In this document: positions 1 through 8,968 of the stretch, in pieces
How positions within the stretch are numbered: the stretch's first letter is position 1
Layout of the letters: every line of letters begins with the position of its first letter
Assembly (NCBI RefSeq): GCF_002000245.1
Contig: NZ_MTCM01000001.1
Span: 1,488,001 to 1,552,000, forward strand
From: Sphingobacterium sp. CZ-UAM
Lineage (GTDB): Bacteria; Bacteroidota; Bacteroidia; Sphingobacteriales; Sphingobacteriaceae
Length of the DNA: 64,000 nucleotides
Direction of reading: 5' to 3'
Notes under the pieces: generated by a model
Database searches by the model: none
The model's input: only the letters and a program-made list of their open reading frames with translations
What the model was told of the DNA's origin: nothing
Made by a program: the position numbers and the translations under genes

Positions 1-354
1 AATACTGTGGCCTACCAGGGTCTTGTAGATCTGACAGATCGGCTTGCCATACTCGTCGTACCCATCCATATCCCATTCCCATTCTTCCCCCAAAATATCA
101 TGAAGCAGACCTTTATACTGCAGAAATTGCTCTGCCATCAGTGCACGGATCCCTGCATCTGTATGCGACCAGATGATCGCAATTTTTGCAGACTTCTTAT
201 CGGCATCCATTTTGAAATACAGGTGTTTGATCCCTGTTTTATAGTTGACCCAATTTACCTTGTCGCCATCAGCAGATGAATGCAGGGACATGAATTGTCC
301 AAACTTGGTCCAGAATAGCTGTTTTAACTGTTTTACCTCTTCTCTAGAATACAC
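1..354 (-). CDS. DUF4268 domain protein, C-terminus cut by window edge
   Basis: The minus strand is open from a GTG at 354 to the window edge, giving 118 codons. It reads as a DUF4268-type domain: WTKFGQFMSLHSSADGDKV, then WVNYKTGIKHLYFKMDADK. The family is widespread in Bacteroidetes and has no assigned biochemical role. The frame stays open upstream of 354 to a TAA but offers no ATG, so GTG, giving MYSREEVKQL, is the best start. No clear ribosome binding site is seen, which is normal in this phylum. The gene is divergent from the lipocalin gene. The domain name rests on recall of the pattern, not a search. Confidence 0.7.
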   Translation of the reverse strand, partial: MYSREEVKQLKQLFWTKFGQFMSLHSSADGDKVNWVNYKTGIKHLYFKMDADKKSAKIAIIWSHTDAGIRALMAEQFLQYKGLLHDILGEEWEWDMDGYDEYGKPICQIYKTLVGHSI

Positions 355-454
355 AGATACGATTTTTAAGTCAACAAAATTAAGAAAATAGCTCGGTATG
401 CCTAAACCATATTGGTATTAAAATTGTTGTTTTATCAACAAACAAATTCAAAAG

Positions 455-991
455 ATGAATATAGACAAGAAAAAATCGCTCTTATTGCTGGCCGCTGTGG
501 CTTTGGGGACTGTAGCATACAATGCATTAAAACCGGTGATATCGCGCCCTGACGTAGTGGACCCTTTTGATTTAGATAAATACCTTGGAAAATGGTTTGA
601 AATCGCCCGGCTGGACTTCCGTTGGGAAAGAGGACTCAGTCAGGTTTCAGCTGAATACAGTAAAAATAAAAATGGAACAATCCGTGTGAATAACCAAGGC
701 TATTCAGAAGAGAAAGAACAATGGAAACAGTCTATCGGAAAAGCCAAATTTGTCAATGGTCCGCACGAAGGCGCGTTGAAAGTCTCCTTTTTCGGTCCGT
801 TCTATAACGGTTATAATATTGTGAAAATAACCCCGGATTATAAATATGCCCTTATATTCGGAGACAATCTCAATTATATGTGGATTTTGGGTAGGGATAC
901 AGCTATTCCCGAAAAGATCAAAAATGAGTTTTTAACCTATGCATTGCAATGCGGGTATGAAACAGGTAACCTTGTCTGGACAAAACATTAG
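455..991 (+). CDS. blc: lipocalin family protein (Blc-like)
   Basis: This 178-residue protein begins with a hydrophobic segment (residues 8-22) acting as signal or anchor. It then has the lipocalin signature around residues 43-51, LGKWFEIAR, with the invariant Gly-x-Trp at 45-47. Length and layout match bacterial lipocalins such as Blc, which bind lysophospholipids or other lipids at the envelope. There is no lipobox cysteine, so unlike E. coli Blc it is probably anchored by its N-terminal helix or secreted. Its stop overlaps the end of the convergent gene by 4 nt. The ligand is unknown. Confidence 0.85.
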   Translation: MNIDKKKSLLLLAAVALGTVAYNALKPVISRPDVVDPFDLDKYLGKWFEIARLDFRWERGLSQVSAEYSKNKNGTIRVNNQGYSEEKEQWKQSIGKAKFVNGPHEGALKVSFFGPFYNGYNIVKITPDYKYALIFGDNLNYMWILGRDTAIPEKIKNEFLTYALQCGYETGNLVWTKH

Positions 992-1293
992 TCGAAAATA
1001 GGTGCCAGTACTTGATAATTGAGGGTGGGATCCTGCGCCAAAACATCAGCAATCTCCTGAAGATCCTGTTGATCAATGGCATTTTTGATCCCAGCATTGT
1101 ATAGATTCGCAAGAAATAATGCGGCATCACGCTTTTCAGCCAGCGTTAAGATAGAACTTCCAACATAGAAATTGAGGACAGATGTGGCATAATCGCCAAA
1201 TATACCAAAACCAAAATCGCCATTTTTCTGTAAGGAATAGCGCATCATTTTCTCAAAATCCGAACGTAAGGTATCTTTTGTAGTATCTTTCAT
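988..1293 (-). CDS. conserved hypothetical protein, 101 aa
   Basis: An ATG-initiated frame encodes 101 residues with no signal peptide or membrane segment. The composition is balanced and looks helical: a polar start (MKDTTKDTLRSDFEKMM), a central LTLAEKRDAALFLANLYNAG stretch, and an acidic end. I do not recognise a family. It is convergent with the lipocalin gene, with a 4-nt overlap of stop codons, and lies upstream of the amt terminator. Its coding-like composition and position make it likely real; its function is unknown. Confidence 0.6.
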   Translation of the reverse strand: MKDTTKDTLRSDFEKMMRYSLQKNGDFGFGIFGDYATSVLNFYVGSSILTLAEKRDAALFLANLYNAGIKNAIDQQDLQEIADVLAQDPTLNYQVLAPIFD

Positions 1294-1340
1294 AGCATAA
1301 ACCCAAATATTCCAGTCTAATTAACCTTTGGCAAAGGTGC

Positions 1341-1386
1341 AAAAAAAATCCCAAACAATGCTGTAAGGAAAAGCATTGTTTGGGAT
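1341..1386 (-). terminator. rho-independent terminator of amt
   Basis: A 15-bp perfect stem (1348-1362 with 1372-1386) encloses a 9-nt loop. Read on the minus strand it is followed by a run of T (complement of the A-run at 1341-1348). It sits 22 nt past the amt stop. Confidence 0.9.
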
Positions 1387-1407
1387 GATATTTACTGTAA
1401 TTTTGGA

Positions 1408-2712
1408 TTAAAGAGCTTCTGCGTGTTGAGAAACATCCAGACCAAGTTCCTCGTCTGTTTCCTCTACACGTAATGGAGAAATCAGATCCGTCACTTTTAA
1501 CAGTATCAAAGAGCCCACAAAGGCAAAGAAAGATACCGCAAACAGGGCAACCGTATGGACAAAAAATAACTTAGTTTCTCCAAAGAACAAGCCATTGTCA
1601 ACAACTAGCGGATTAACATTATGATGAGCAAATACACCGGTCAGTACCATACCGACCATACCGCCGACACCGTGACAAGGGAATACATCCAAGGTATCAT
1701 CGATACTTGTTTTACTTCTCAGGTACACAACAAGATTACTGATCAGTGCCGCAACCAAACCAATGATCATGGCGTGCGGAATACTTACAAAGCCCGCTGC
1801 CGGTGTGATCGCAACCAATCCCACTACCGCGCCGATACACGCACCCATTGCCGATGGCTTTTTGCCACGGATGATATCGACAAAAATCCAGGCCATGGCC
1901 GCCATGGCCGAAGCGGTCGTTGTCGTCGCAAATGCATACGCTGCCAGCGTATTGGCACCTCCGGCCGAACCCGCATTAAATCCAAACCACCCAAACCATA
2001 ATAGAGCTGTCCCCAAGATCACATAACTTATACGTGCCGGATTATGTGTCTGAGACTTGCGGCCTTTCAAATAAATTGCTGCTGCTAAAGCTGCCCAACC
2101 TGCTGACATATGTACAACTGTACCACCAGCAAAATCAAGGACGCCAAATTTTGCCAGAATCCCTTCCGGATGCCAGGTCGCATGCGCCAATGGCATGTAG
2201 ATGAAGATACCGAACAGGATAATAAACAACATATATGAATTGAATCGGATACGTTCAGCAAAAGCGCCGGTAATCAATGCCGGTGTAATGATCGCAAATT
2301 TCAACTGAAACATTGCGAATAACACCAACGGAATGGTTGGCAATGCTCCCCAGGCAATATTACCCAAGGTTCCTTTCATCATAAAGAAGGTACGGGGATC
2401 ACCTATAATCCCACCGATATCATCACCAAAGGCCAGGCTAAATCCGACGATCACCCAGAGGATTGTCATTAAACACATACAGATAAAACTTTGCATCATC
2501 GTCGAGATCACATTCTTTTTACTGACCATCCCGCCATAAAAAAATGCCAGGCCGGGCGTCATAATCAACACTAGAGCTGAAGAAGTCAACAACCAGGCCG
2601 TATCTCCTGTATCAAATTCTGCTTTGTCCAATGCTGACAAATCTATAGATGGAAATACTAGTCCCAATACGCCCAAAAGTACCAGAACAAAGAGTGGAAT
2701 AATTTTTTTCAT
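1408..2712 (-). CDS. amt: ammonium transporter (Amt/MEP/Rh family)
   Basis: This 434-residue polytopic inner-membrane protein conducts ammonium. It has an N-terminal signal-like segment, then the Amt pattern: TAWLLTSSALVLIMTPGLAF, FYGGMVSKKN, and TVVHMSAGWAAL carrying the first pore histidine (H201). The second pore histidine is H347 in CHGVGGMVGM. The cytoplasmic tail ends in EETDEELGLDVSQHAEAL. Length is normal. No glnK (PII) gene sits next to it in this window, although amt-glnK pairing is common. It is divergent from a beta-barrel gene across a 249-bp AT-rich spacer, which suggests shared nitrogen control (inference). A strong terminator follows. Confidence 0.97.
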   Translation of the reverse strand: MKKIIPLFVLVLLGVLGLVFPSIDLSALDKAEFDTGDTAWLLTSSALVLIMTPGLAFFYGGMVSKKNVISTMMQSFICMCLMTILWVIVGFSLAFGDDIGGIIGDPRTFFMMKGTLGNIAWGALPTIPLVLFAMFQLKFAIITPALITGAFAERIRFNSYMLFIILFGIFIYMPLAHATWHPEGILAKFGVLDFAGGTVVHMSAGWAALAAAIYLKGRKSQTHNPARISYVILGTALLWFGWFGFNAGSAGGANTLAAYAFATTTTASAMAAMAWIFVDIIRGKKPSAMGACIGAVVGLVAITPAAGFVSIPHAMIIGLVAALISNLVVYLRSKTSIDDTLDVFPCHGVGGMVGMVLTGVFAHHNVNPLVVDNGLFFGETKLFFVHTVALFAVSFFAFVGSLILLKVTDLISPLRVEETDEELGLDVSQHAEAL

Positions 2713-2961
2713 TTGTTTAAACTGATTAGTGTTTATTAATACATCAATAAATTGTTAAATAGAATATAAAAAACAAAACAAAACCCTATTTATTCTTATT
2801 GTTTTGACAAATATAAAGTGTTTTTATTAAAAAAATACTATCAAATATTATTTTTTATAATTTTTTTTACATAATTTCACATAAAACAAAAGCAAAACCA
2901 CAAAAACCTATTTAAAAATCAACTGAAAACTCAAACAAATCAAACTTAAAACCTTAAAAAC
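2713..2961. promoter_or_regulatory. divergent AT-rich promoter region between amt and barrel gene
   Basis: This 249-bp spacer separates the starts of two divergent genes and has very high A+T with long A and T tracts. Promoters for both must lie here. I could not assign a TTTG/TAnnTTTG pair with confidence. Confidence 0.5.
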
Positions 2962-4014
2962 ATGAAAAAAATCATAGCAATACTAATTTTTTCAACAATT
3001 TTTATCAATAAATCAAAATCTCAAGAAGAAAACAAAGAAAAATCAGTAGAAATATCAGGATCAGTAGACACATACTGGAAATATGACTTCCAAAACAAAC
3101 CAAACATTAATACTTATTTTACCGAAGACAACAACTCGGTCTCCATCGGTATGGTTGATCTGGCGCTAAAGAAGAATTTTAAAAAAGCATCTTTTGTTGG
3201 AGAATTATCTTTCGGCCCCCGCGGACAATATCGATCTATCGTAAACGGAGACGGCCAACCTGGTGATGACAAGAACAGCTTTCATATTCAAAACTTGTAC
3301 ATAGGCTACAACCTGACCGACAAACTGAATCTGACTGCTGGATTTATGGGCACATTTGTCGGGTTTGAAGTCATCTCACCTACCTATAATTTTCACTATT
3401 CCACCTCCTATTTATTCGGCGCTGGTCCCTTTCAGGATGCCGGGCTGAAAGCAACCTATAGTTTCTCCGATAAATTCGCGCTGATGGTCGGTATATTTAA
3501 TGACTGGAATGTATATCAGGATATAAATGGTGTTTCACACGTTGGCTCCCAATTGACTTACAGGCCTAACGAAAAAGGCAGCTTTTACCTCAACTTTCTG
3601 ACAGGCTCTTCCGCTGGCGGCAAATCAAACTACAGCTCGGGAACATTGGTAGACTTTGTCGGAAACTATGACTTCACGCCTAAATTTTTCCTCGGCGTCA
3701 ATGCTACACATTATAAGCGAAGAGCTGAAGGCGGTTACACCGGGATAGCGTTATACCCAAGAGTTCATCTCTCAGAACATTTTGGAATAGGATTACGTGA
3801 AGAGTTTTTCCAAACCCACAAGGAAGAAACCAATGGCATCCCAAGCTCCAATATGTTAGCAACCACATTAACCGCCGAATATAATTACCACGGCTTCAAG
3901 TTTATTCCCGAAATAAGGATTGATAAAAGCAATACTGAAAAGTTCATCAAGAATGATCTTTCTCCAACAAAATCAGCAGGACAATTCCTATTGGCCTGTG
4001 TATATAGTTTCTAA
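2962..4014 (+). CDS. outer-membrane beta-barrel protein (BBP2/OmpL-like porin)
   Basis: The 350-residue precursor has a signal peptide (about residues 1-20, MKKIIAILIFSTIFINKSKS). A chain of alternating amphipathic strands follows, ending in an aromatic terminus (VYSF), the usual C-terminal signal of outer-membrane barrels. The pattern ISGSVDTYWKYDFQN, then a short strand repeat, fits the putative beta-barrel porin-2 family. Members often sit beside amt in Bacteroidetes, and here it is divergent from amt. A role in letting ammonium or other nitrogen compounds across the outer membrane is inference. The 5' third is clearly richer in A+T than the rest. Confidence 0.75.
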   Translation: MKKIIAILIFSTIFINKSKSQEENKEKSVEISGSVDTYWKYDFQNKPNINTYFTEDNNSVSIGMVDLALKKNFKKASFVGELSFGPRGQYRSIVNGDGQPGDDKNSFHIQNLYIGYNLTDKLNLTAGFMGTFVGFEVISPTYNFHYSTSYLFGAGPFQDAGLKATYSFSDKFALMVGIFNDWNVYQDINGVSHVGSQLTYRPNEKGSFYLNFLTGSSAGGKSNYSSGTLVDFVGNYDFTPKFFLGVNATHYKRRAEGGYTGIALYPRVHLSEHFGIGLREEFFQTHKEETNGIPSSNMLATTLTAEYNYHGFKFIPEIRIDKSNTEKFIKNDLSPTKSAGQFLLACVYSF

Positions 4015-4103
4015 CTCGCTATGCAGCATCGTTTCTACAGCAAAAACTGCAAAATGATTTCAAAGCAGCCTAAAATCACTAGAATAACTATAAACATTAA
4101 ACA

Positions 4104-4140
4104 AAAAGCGGATTCTTTGGATCCGCTTTTCTATTTTTTA
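4104..4140 (+). terminator. rho-independent terminator after barrel gene
   Basis: A 10-bp stem (4104-4113 with 4121-4130) has a 7-nt loop and is followed by a T-rich stretch. It ends the transcript from 2962. Confidence 0.85.
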
Positions 4141-4219
4141 TTATTTCTAATTTCTCAGAGAAAAGTTTTTAATCTCAAATCATCATTTCCGCATCCCTAT
4201 CCTTCCTCTCAAAACACAA

Positions 4220-5596
4220 TCATCGGACACTAACGGCAACGTGACGGTCTAAAATACGGTCAGCTTCTGGCGCATCGGCCGGATACTTCGCAAATTGGGA
4301 ACCATAGCCCTCTGCCCCTACAACCTGTTTAGACAATCCTGCTTTATCCAGATAATCTTTTACTGCATTTGCCCGATCTAATGAAAGCTTTTTATTGAAA
4401 TCCTCATTGCCAGTTTTATCGGTATAGCCGCCAATTTTTACATTAGCTGCGGGAAAAGCCTTTAAAATTTCCGCTAGATTACTAAGCTGGACCTGGCTTT
4501 CGGGCAAAACTTTCGCCGTACCGGTTTCAAAATTCAGGTTATCAAAATCAAACCAGGTATTTTTCAACGAATCTTCACCCAAAGACTTATAGTCAGATTT
4601 TAAAAATTGCACCAACTGATCTTCTATCCCGCTTTTAAAGGCCGCAAGCTTTCCTCCATTGGGCAGTGGCACATCCAAGCGTTCGCGGTCTGTTGCACCG
4701 GTCCCATTAGCCCCCATTGTATTTCCTGAATCAATCTCGACCGGATTGACACTGGTATCTGTGGCGCCACCATTTTTACTGCCACTACAGCCTTTTCCAA
4801 ACAGAAACCAAAGCAGTGCAATAACAATCAACGCAATTAAAATCTTCCACCAGCTACCACCCGAGGAATTTGCTGGCACGACGGCAGCTTTAGCCTGTTC
4901 CATCCGGGGTAATGCCAAAGGCTCCTTGTGCGCCTCAAGTTCAGTAGCGGGGTTAATGACAGGAATACTTTGATGCGTTTCCTTGGTTTCTGCAGCTTCT
5001 TCCAACGGCGATGCAGCTTCCTCCGGCGCAGAAAAATGACTTCCATCGAATAGCTTACCAAAAGCTCCCAAACCAAGACCGGCAGGGATAGCAGCTGCAA
5101 ACGCAGTTTTATTGTCTTTTAATGTTTGGCTGATGGCATTTAAATCCCAATGCTTACCTTTATCCGTTAAGCTGGAAAATATAGCTGGCAAGGACAGCCC
5201 CATCAGTTTACGCACCGAATCGGCACTAAAGCCCAGATAACCTGCAACGGTACCGAGTACAGTTTCCAGCCCACCGCCAAATATTGAACTTAGCATATGA
5301 CGCTCTCCAGGACTTTCGGGCGATGCCGGCTGGGCTTCCGAATCCACAGGCCCTGTCTGTCCGCCCAGCAATTGGCTAAGATCAAAATTCGAAAAACGCT
5401 GCTTCGCCTGCTCCAAAATAGCAGCAATACCACCGTTCGTATCTGCCTGCTGACTTAAGCCCAAAAACATAGCAGGGACAACAACATTTAAGCCCTGCTT
5501 TATCTGTTCGCTATCCTGGTTGACGGCTTCTCCCACCCGGGTGAGCGATTCTTGATCAAAAAAGTCTTTCGCTGATTTTAAAAGCTGATTTTCCAT
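4220..5596 (-). CDS. DUF937 domain protein with C-terminal OmpA domain
   Basis: This 458-residue protein has three parts. Residues 1 to about 190 are a helical DUF937-like region (MENQLLKSAKDFF, GLNVVVPAMFLGLSQ, LMGLSLPAIFSSLTDKGK). A single membrane helix lies near 250-268 (WWKILIALIVIALLWFLFG). The last 115 residues form an OmpA-type peptidoglycan-binding domain, with FETGTAKVLPES, GGYTDKTGN and LSLDRANAVKDYL carrying the expected Asp and Arg. The layout puts the DUF937 part in the cytoplasm and the OmpA domain in the periplasm bound to the wall. It appears to be monocistronic. Function of the N-terminal part is unknown. Confidence 0.8.
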   Translation of the reverse strand: MENQLLKSAKDFFDQESLTRVGEAVNQDSEQIKQGLNVVVPAMFLGLSQQADTNGGIAAILEQAKQRFSNFDLSQLLGGQTGPVDSEAQPASPESPGERHMLSSIFGGGLETVLGTVAGYLGFSADSVRKLMGLSLPAIFSSLTDKGKHWDLNAISQTLKDNKTAFAAAIPAGLGLGAFGKLFDGSHFSAPEEAASPLEEAAETKETHQSIPVINPATELEAHKEPLALPRMEQAKAAVVPANSSGGSWWKILIALIVIALLWFLFGKGCSGSKNGGATDTSVNPVEIDSGNTMGANGTGATDRERLDVPLPNGGKLAAFKSGIEDQLVQFLKSDYKSLGEDSLKNTWFDFDNLNFETGTAKVLPESQVQLSNLAEILKAFPAANVKIGGYTDKTGNEDFNKKLSLDRANAVKDYLDKAGLSKQVVGAEGYGSQFAKYPADAPEADRILDRHVAVSVR

Positions 5597-5673
5597 AACC
5601 TTAGTTTATTTTTGTTTATATATAAAACATTAACAAACAAAGGCTTAAAATGTTCACATCAAGCACACTGCGA

Positions 5674-6081
5674 TCAAATCGTCCCCGAAAGCCATTTTGG
5701 AATAACAAACTCTTCGGCAAGATGTGCCAGTTGATAATTTTGCCAGTTATCTCTTGTGATCCACTGCACTTCCTCCAATTCAGCTTCTGCTGAAAAACAA
5801 CGATCCTCACCGAGTTTTAACAAATAAATATGTCCTTCCACTATGGTATCCGGCTCATTCACGGCCAGCGTCTCATGCCGGCCAAGAAATTCAAAAAACT
5901 TATCATCTGCATCAAACTGCAGTTCTTCCCTCAGCTCCCGGACCAAAGCTTCCAAATCGCTTTCTCCTGCGGCTATCTTACCTCCTGGCAATTGAAAATA
6001 AGAAGATCCTTTTTTTCGAACCACTAATAAAGCTCCCCCAGGAGCGATCATTACTGCTGAACAAATTACAATCTTATGCAT
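5674..6081 (-). CDS. Nudix hydrolase
   Basis: A 135-residue single-domain Nudix protein that would hydrolyse a nucleoside diphosphate linked to another group. The Nudix box spans residues 34-56, GGKIAAGE then REL and EE, with the catalytic glutamates present. The glycine expected near the end of the box is replaced (LQF). The N-terminus, MHKIVICSAVMIAPGGALL, is the usual first strand. Substrate cannot be told from sequence. It is divergent from the L,D-transpeptidase gene. Confidence 0.88.
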   Translation of the reverse strand: MHKIVICSAVMIAPGGALLVVRKKGSSYFQLPGGKIAAGESDLEALVRELREELQFDADDKFFEFLGRHETLAVNEPDTIVEGHIYLLKLGEDRCFSAEAELEEVQWITRDNWQNYQLAHLAEEFVIPKWLSGTI

Positions 6082-6183
6082 ACTTTTTACTTGAAATTAC
6101 AAAACTACCTTTTGTTCATCATTTAAAAAATGTGTTTTATTCTTATATTTAGAAAATAAAACAATAATTTATATAGTCCATAT

Positions 6184-7203
6184 ATGAATAATAGATTGAC
6201 ATGCCTCTTATTTAGCCTATTATTTCTGGCGTTGGGATGCCAACAGGGAAAAAAAAGTACAGCACAAAAGGAACAGCCAATTAAACATCAGGAAGCTGTT
6301 CCTCCTAAAAAACAGGAAGAAAAACCAAAAGTATTTACCGCTGATGACATTATCATCCGAAAAGATCTGCTTTACAAAAAATACACATTGGAAGATTCTT
6401 ACCCTTATAAGGATACCACCCGTGAGTTTCAATGGGACAAAATAAAGGAACGTCTGGCTTATGTTGAAAATTTTCAGCAGACACCTTCGCCATACGCCGT
6501 CCTTCAAAATTATCAAAATGAAAAAGGTGAAGCGCCCACCATTAAAGATTTCAAGCGGGATGCATACAAACGTGTAGCCGATAGTTTTAATGTTGCGCGC
6601 TATCAGGCCGCACCTTTATACGATACCACAACAAACAAGCCTGTCCGCTATGGACGGGATGGTTGGCTGGTCCGTGTAAAGGGACCAGATACCCTGGCCA
6701 GAGTACCTATTGCAGGTGTTTCATTTGAAGGGGAGTATACCGTCCCCAAGCGCTATCTGCGCTTGATAAGCGATAGTGTGCGATTTAACATTATTAACGT
6801 TGTTGACGTCAGAAACCAAAACATCTGCACACTGGAAAAAGTCGGAAAAGAATGGCTTATACGTAGCATGAACCCCATCACCAGCGGCCGGCACAAACCA
6901 CCACATGCCCAGGAAACACCAACCGGTCTCTTTGTCGTCCAGGAACACAAATCAAAGATGTTCTATTTTGAGGACGGAACACGAACCTATGGTGGCTTTG
7001 CTCCTTACGCCACCCGATTTACCGCCGGCGCCTATATTCACGGCGTACCGGTCAATAATCCAAACGGCAAAATCATCGAATATAGCGAAAGTTTAGGCAC
7101 AACCCCAAAGTCACATATGTGTGTCAGAAATGCGTCATCTCACGCCCAATTTGTCTATAAACGGTCAAAAGACCTCTCCTCATTGGTGATCGTTATTGAT
7201 TAA
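6184..7203 (+). CDS. L,D-transpeptidase (YkuD) lipoprotein
   Basis: A 339-residue lipoprotein with a lipobox LALGC near residue 19. A polar linker and an alpha/beta region follow, then a YkuD domain over about residues 225-339. The domain carries PTGLFVV, the IHGVPVN histidine and the active-site segment SHMCVRN with Cys313. Family members cross-link or anchor peptidoglycan by cysteine transpeptidation. The usual SHGC is SHMC here, a Gly-to-Met change one residue before the nucleophile. A second, different L,D-transpeptidase follows 82 nt downstream on the same strand. Confidence 0.87.
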   Translation: MNNRLTCLLFSLLFLALGCQQGKKSTAQKEQPIKHQEAVPPKKQEEKPKVFTADDIIIRKDLLYKKYTLEDSYPYKDTTREFQWDKIKERLAYVENFQQTPSPYAVLQNYQNEKGEAPTIKDFKRDAYKRVADSFNVARYQAAPLYDTTTNKPVRYGRDGWLVRVKGPDTLARVPIAGVSFEGEYTVPKRYLRLISDSVRFNIINVVDVRNQNICTLEKVGKEWLIRSMNPITSGRHKPPHAQETPTGLFVVQEHKSKMFYFEDGTRTYGGFAPYATRFTAGAYIHGVPVNNPNGKIIEYSESLGTTPKSHMCVRNASSHAQFVYKRSKDLSSLVIVID

Positions 7204-7249
7204 CAATATTTAACATTCTGTAAATCAAATATGTATTAACTTTAATTAT

Positions 7250-7257
7250 TATTTTTG
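7250..7257 (+). promoter_or_regulatory. candidate -7 element TATTTTTG
   Basis: The octamer matches the Bacteroidetes -7 consensus TAnnTTTG and lies 28 nt before the start at 7286. No TTTG is found at the expected -33 spacing. Confidence 0.4.
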
Positions 7258-7285
7258 TAAACATCTACACAGAAAAGGGAGGAGA

Positions 7286-8047
7286 ATGGGAAATACTTTT
7301 ATGTTTCTTTTGATGGCACTCAACACGGCATTATCATCAAAAGAGGATTTAAAAACATTAGATCAACAAACCAGTACCCATCATATAAATGTAGAACGTC
7401 AACGTACCGAAGTTGATTCTTTATATGATGAAATGAATCTAAGTCCAGTATTGAAATACGAGGCATTCAGACAAGCAATGGAAGGCAGAAAACAGCTTTC
7501 CTCGCACAACAAAGACATTATGACAATCATTGACTTTTCCTTGGCTTCCACGGAAAAACGACTTGTTGTGCTAGACCTCGAACACAAAAAGGTGCTATTT
7601 AACACTTTGGTGTCGCATGGTAAAAATAGTGGTGAAAACTACGCAACACATTTCTCAAATCAGCAAGAGTCTTTAAAGAGCTCTTTGGGATTTTTTGTTA
7701 CCGAAAATACCTATAATGGAGAGAACGGTTACTCTTTGGTATTGAATGGCCTTGAAGAAGGGATAAACGACAATGCCAAAGCACGGTATGTAGTCATGCA
7801 CGGTGCCGATTATTGCAGCACAGGAACGATATCGAGCCTGGGAAGACTCGGCAAAAGCTATGGCTGCCCCGCAGTACCCCGGGAATATGCTGCCCCGATA
7901 ATCAACACCATTAAGGATGGAACACTGCTGTTTATTTATGCGGACAATCAGGATTATCTTGCGAAAACGCATTTGATCCATCAGCCAAGTGTATTGATGG
8001 CACAATTCAACCGAAAACAGCAACTTGAAAGTACAAATGAAGGTTAA
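7286..8047 (+). CDS. murein L,D-transpeptidase catalytic domain protein (YkuD_2 type)
   Basis: A 253-residue protein with a short hydrophobic start (MGNTFMFLLMALNTALSS), probably a signal. It then has the catalytic domain of the second YkuD family: FSLASTEKRLVVLDLE, KSSLGFFVTENTYNGENGYS, MHGADYCS and GKSYGCPAVP with nucleophile Cys194. These enzymes act on peptidoglycan peptides in the periplasm. It is distinct in sequence from the lipoprotein-type enzyme upstream. A terminator follows 2 nt after the stop, so the transcript ends here. Confidence 0.87.
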   Translation: MGNTFMFLLMALNTALSSKEDLKTLDQQTSTHHINVERQRTEVDSLYDEMNLSPVLKYEAFRQAMEGRKQLSSHNKDIMTIIDFSLASTEKRLVVLDLEHKKVLFNTLVSHGKNSGENYATHFSNQQESLKSSLGFFVTENTYNGENGYSLVLNGLEEGINDNAKARYVVMHGADYCSTGTISSLGRLGKSYGCPAVPREYAAPIINTIKDGTLLFIYADNQDYLAKTHLIHQPSVLMAQFNRKQQLESTNEG

Positions 8048-8049
8048 CA

Positions 8050-8080
8050 AAAAAGGCTGATTGTATCAGCCTTTTTATTT
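8050..8080 (+). terminator. rho-independent terminator
   Basis: An 11-bp stem (8050-8060 with 8066-8076) has a 5-nt loop and a following T-run, directly after the stop at 8047. Confidence 0.88.
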
Positions 8081-8135
8081 TTTATAATGTTCGGTATTCC
8101 AAACCGGACTATCTATCGACACCTTTTATTAAACC

Positions 8136-8834
8136 TTATGATTTTTGTTTCTTCTTAAATTTTAGCATCCAGTCATAGATTGCATCGTCATGAAATAGGC
8201 GTTCTACACTACCATGCGTCCCACCTTTTATGACATTTAAACGCACCTCAGCATCAGGGTCTGCCTTCTTTATGGCATTCATAATTTTTCTCGACTCTGA
8301 AATGGGCACTGCACGATCTCTTGTCCCATGATGCAGCCAAATTGGAACCTGCGTGAGGTTGGAGGCATATTGACTTGATCCACCGCCACAAATCGCTACT
8401 GCTGCCGCAATCCGTTCCGGATATTTGCCGGCAACATCCATGGTACCGTAACCGCCCATACTCATCCCACATACGTATACACGGTCAGGATCAGCATCAT
8501 AATGCGCGATAACATAGTCCACGATCTCGATCACTTTGTCGGGATCCCAGCCCCCACGGGATTGAGGAGCAACAATAATTCCGGGGACCTCCTGCCCTTT
8601 ATTAATGGCATACAACACACCATAACGTTTTACTCTGTCCAGATTCGTCCCCGATAAACTGCGGCCATGCAAAAACACGAAAACAGGTTGCTTTTCAGAT
8701 TCCGTGGTTTCATGATCAACATCTTTCAATAAAAAAGGATAAGCCGTTTCCCCTTTGATTGCTTTTATTTCCTGTGCATTTATCTTCATCAAAAACAGAA
8801 AGATAGCACACAGACAGAGATATACTTTACGCAT
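8136..8834 (-). CDS. secreted alpha/beta hydrolase (dienelactone hydrolase/LpqC-like esterase)
   Basis: The 232-residue precursor has a signal peptide ending near residue 21 (FLMKINAQ). The alpha/beta-hydrolase landmarks are VFLHGRSLSG (oxyanion region), GMSMGG with nucleophile Ser125, HGTRDRAVP (acid) and GGTHGS (histidine). It resembles feruloyl esterase or PHB-depolymerase-like and prolyl-oligopeptidase-like hydrolases that act on extracytoplasmic esters. Substrate is not predictable. It is divergent from sbcD, with the long palindrome in the shared spacer. Confidence 0.85.
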   Translation of the reverse strand: MRKVYLCLCAIFLFLMKINAQEIKAIKGETAYPFLLKDVDHETTESEKQPVFVFLHGRSLSGTNLDRVKRYGVLYAINKGQEVPGIIVAPQSRGGWDPDKVIEIVDYVIAHYDADPDRVYVCGMSMGGYGTMDVAGKYPERIAAAVAICGGGSSQYASNLTQVPIWLHHGTRDRAVPISESRKIMNAIKKADPDAEVRLNVIKGGTHGSVERLFHDDAIYDWMLKFKKKQKS

Positions 8835-8968
8835 AAATTTAAATTATATCGATATACTTAGCTTAATTTTGGAGGACTAAAAATACAACTATATGATTTT
8901 CGTATGTCGCATTTAACAACTTTTAACATTTAGACGGACGCTTAGCTGCTATCTAAACTTCCACAGCT

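Noticed and set aside
4021..4233. 70-codon plus-strand frame after the barrel gene
   Set aside because: It runs straight through the terminator hairpin and into the convergent OmpA gene; composition is not protein-like.
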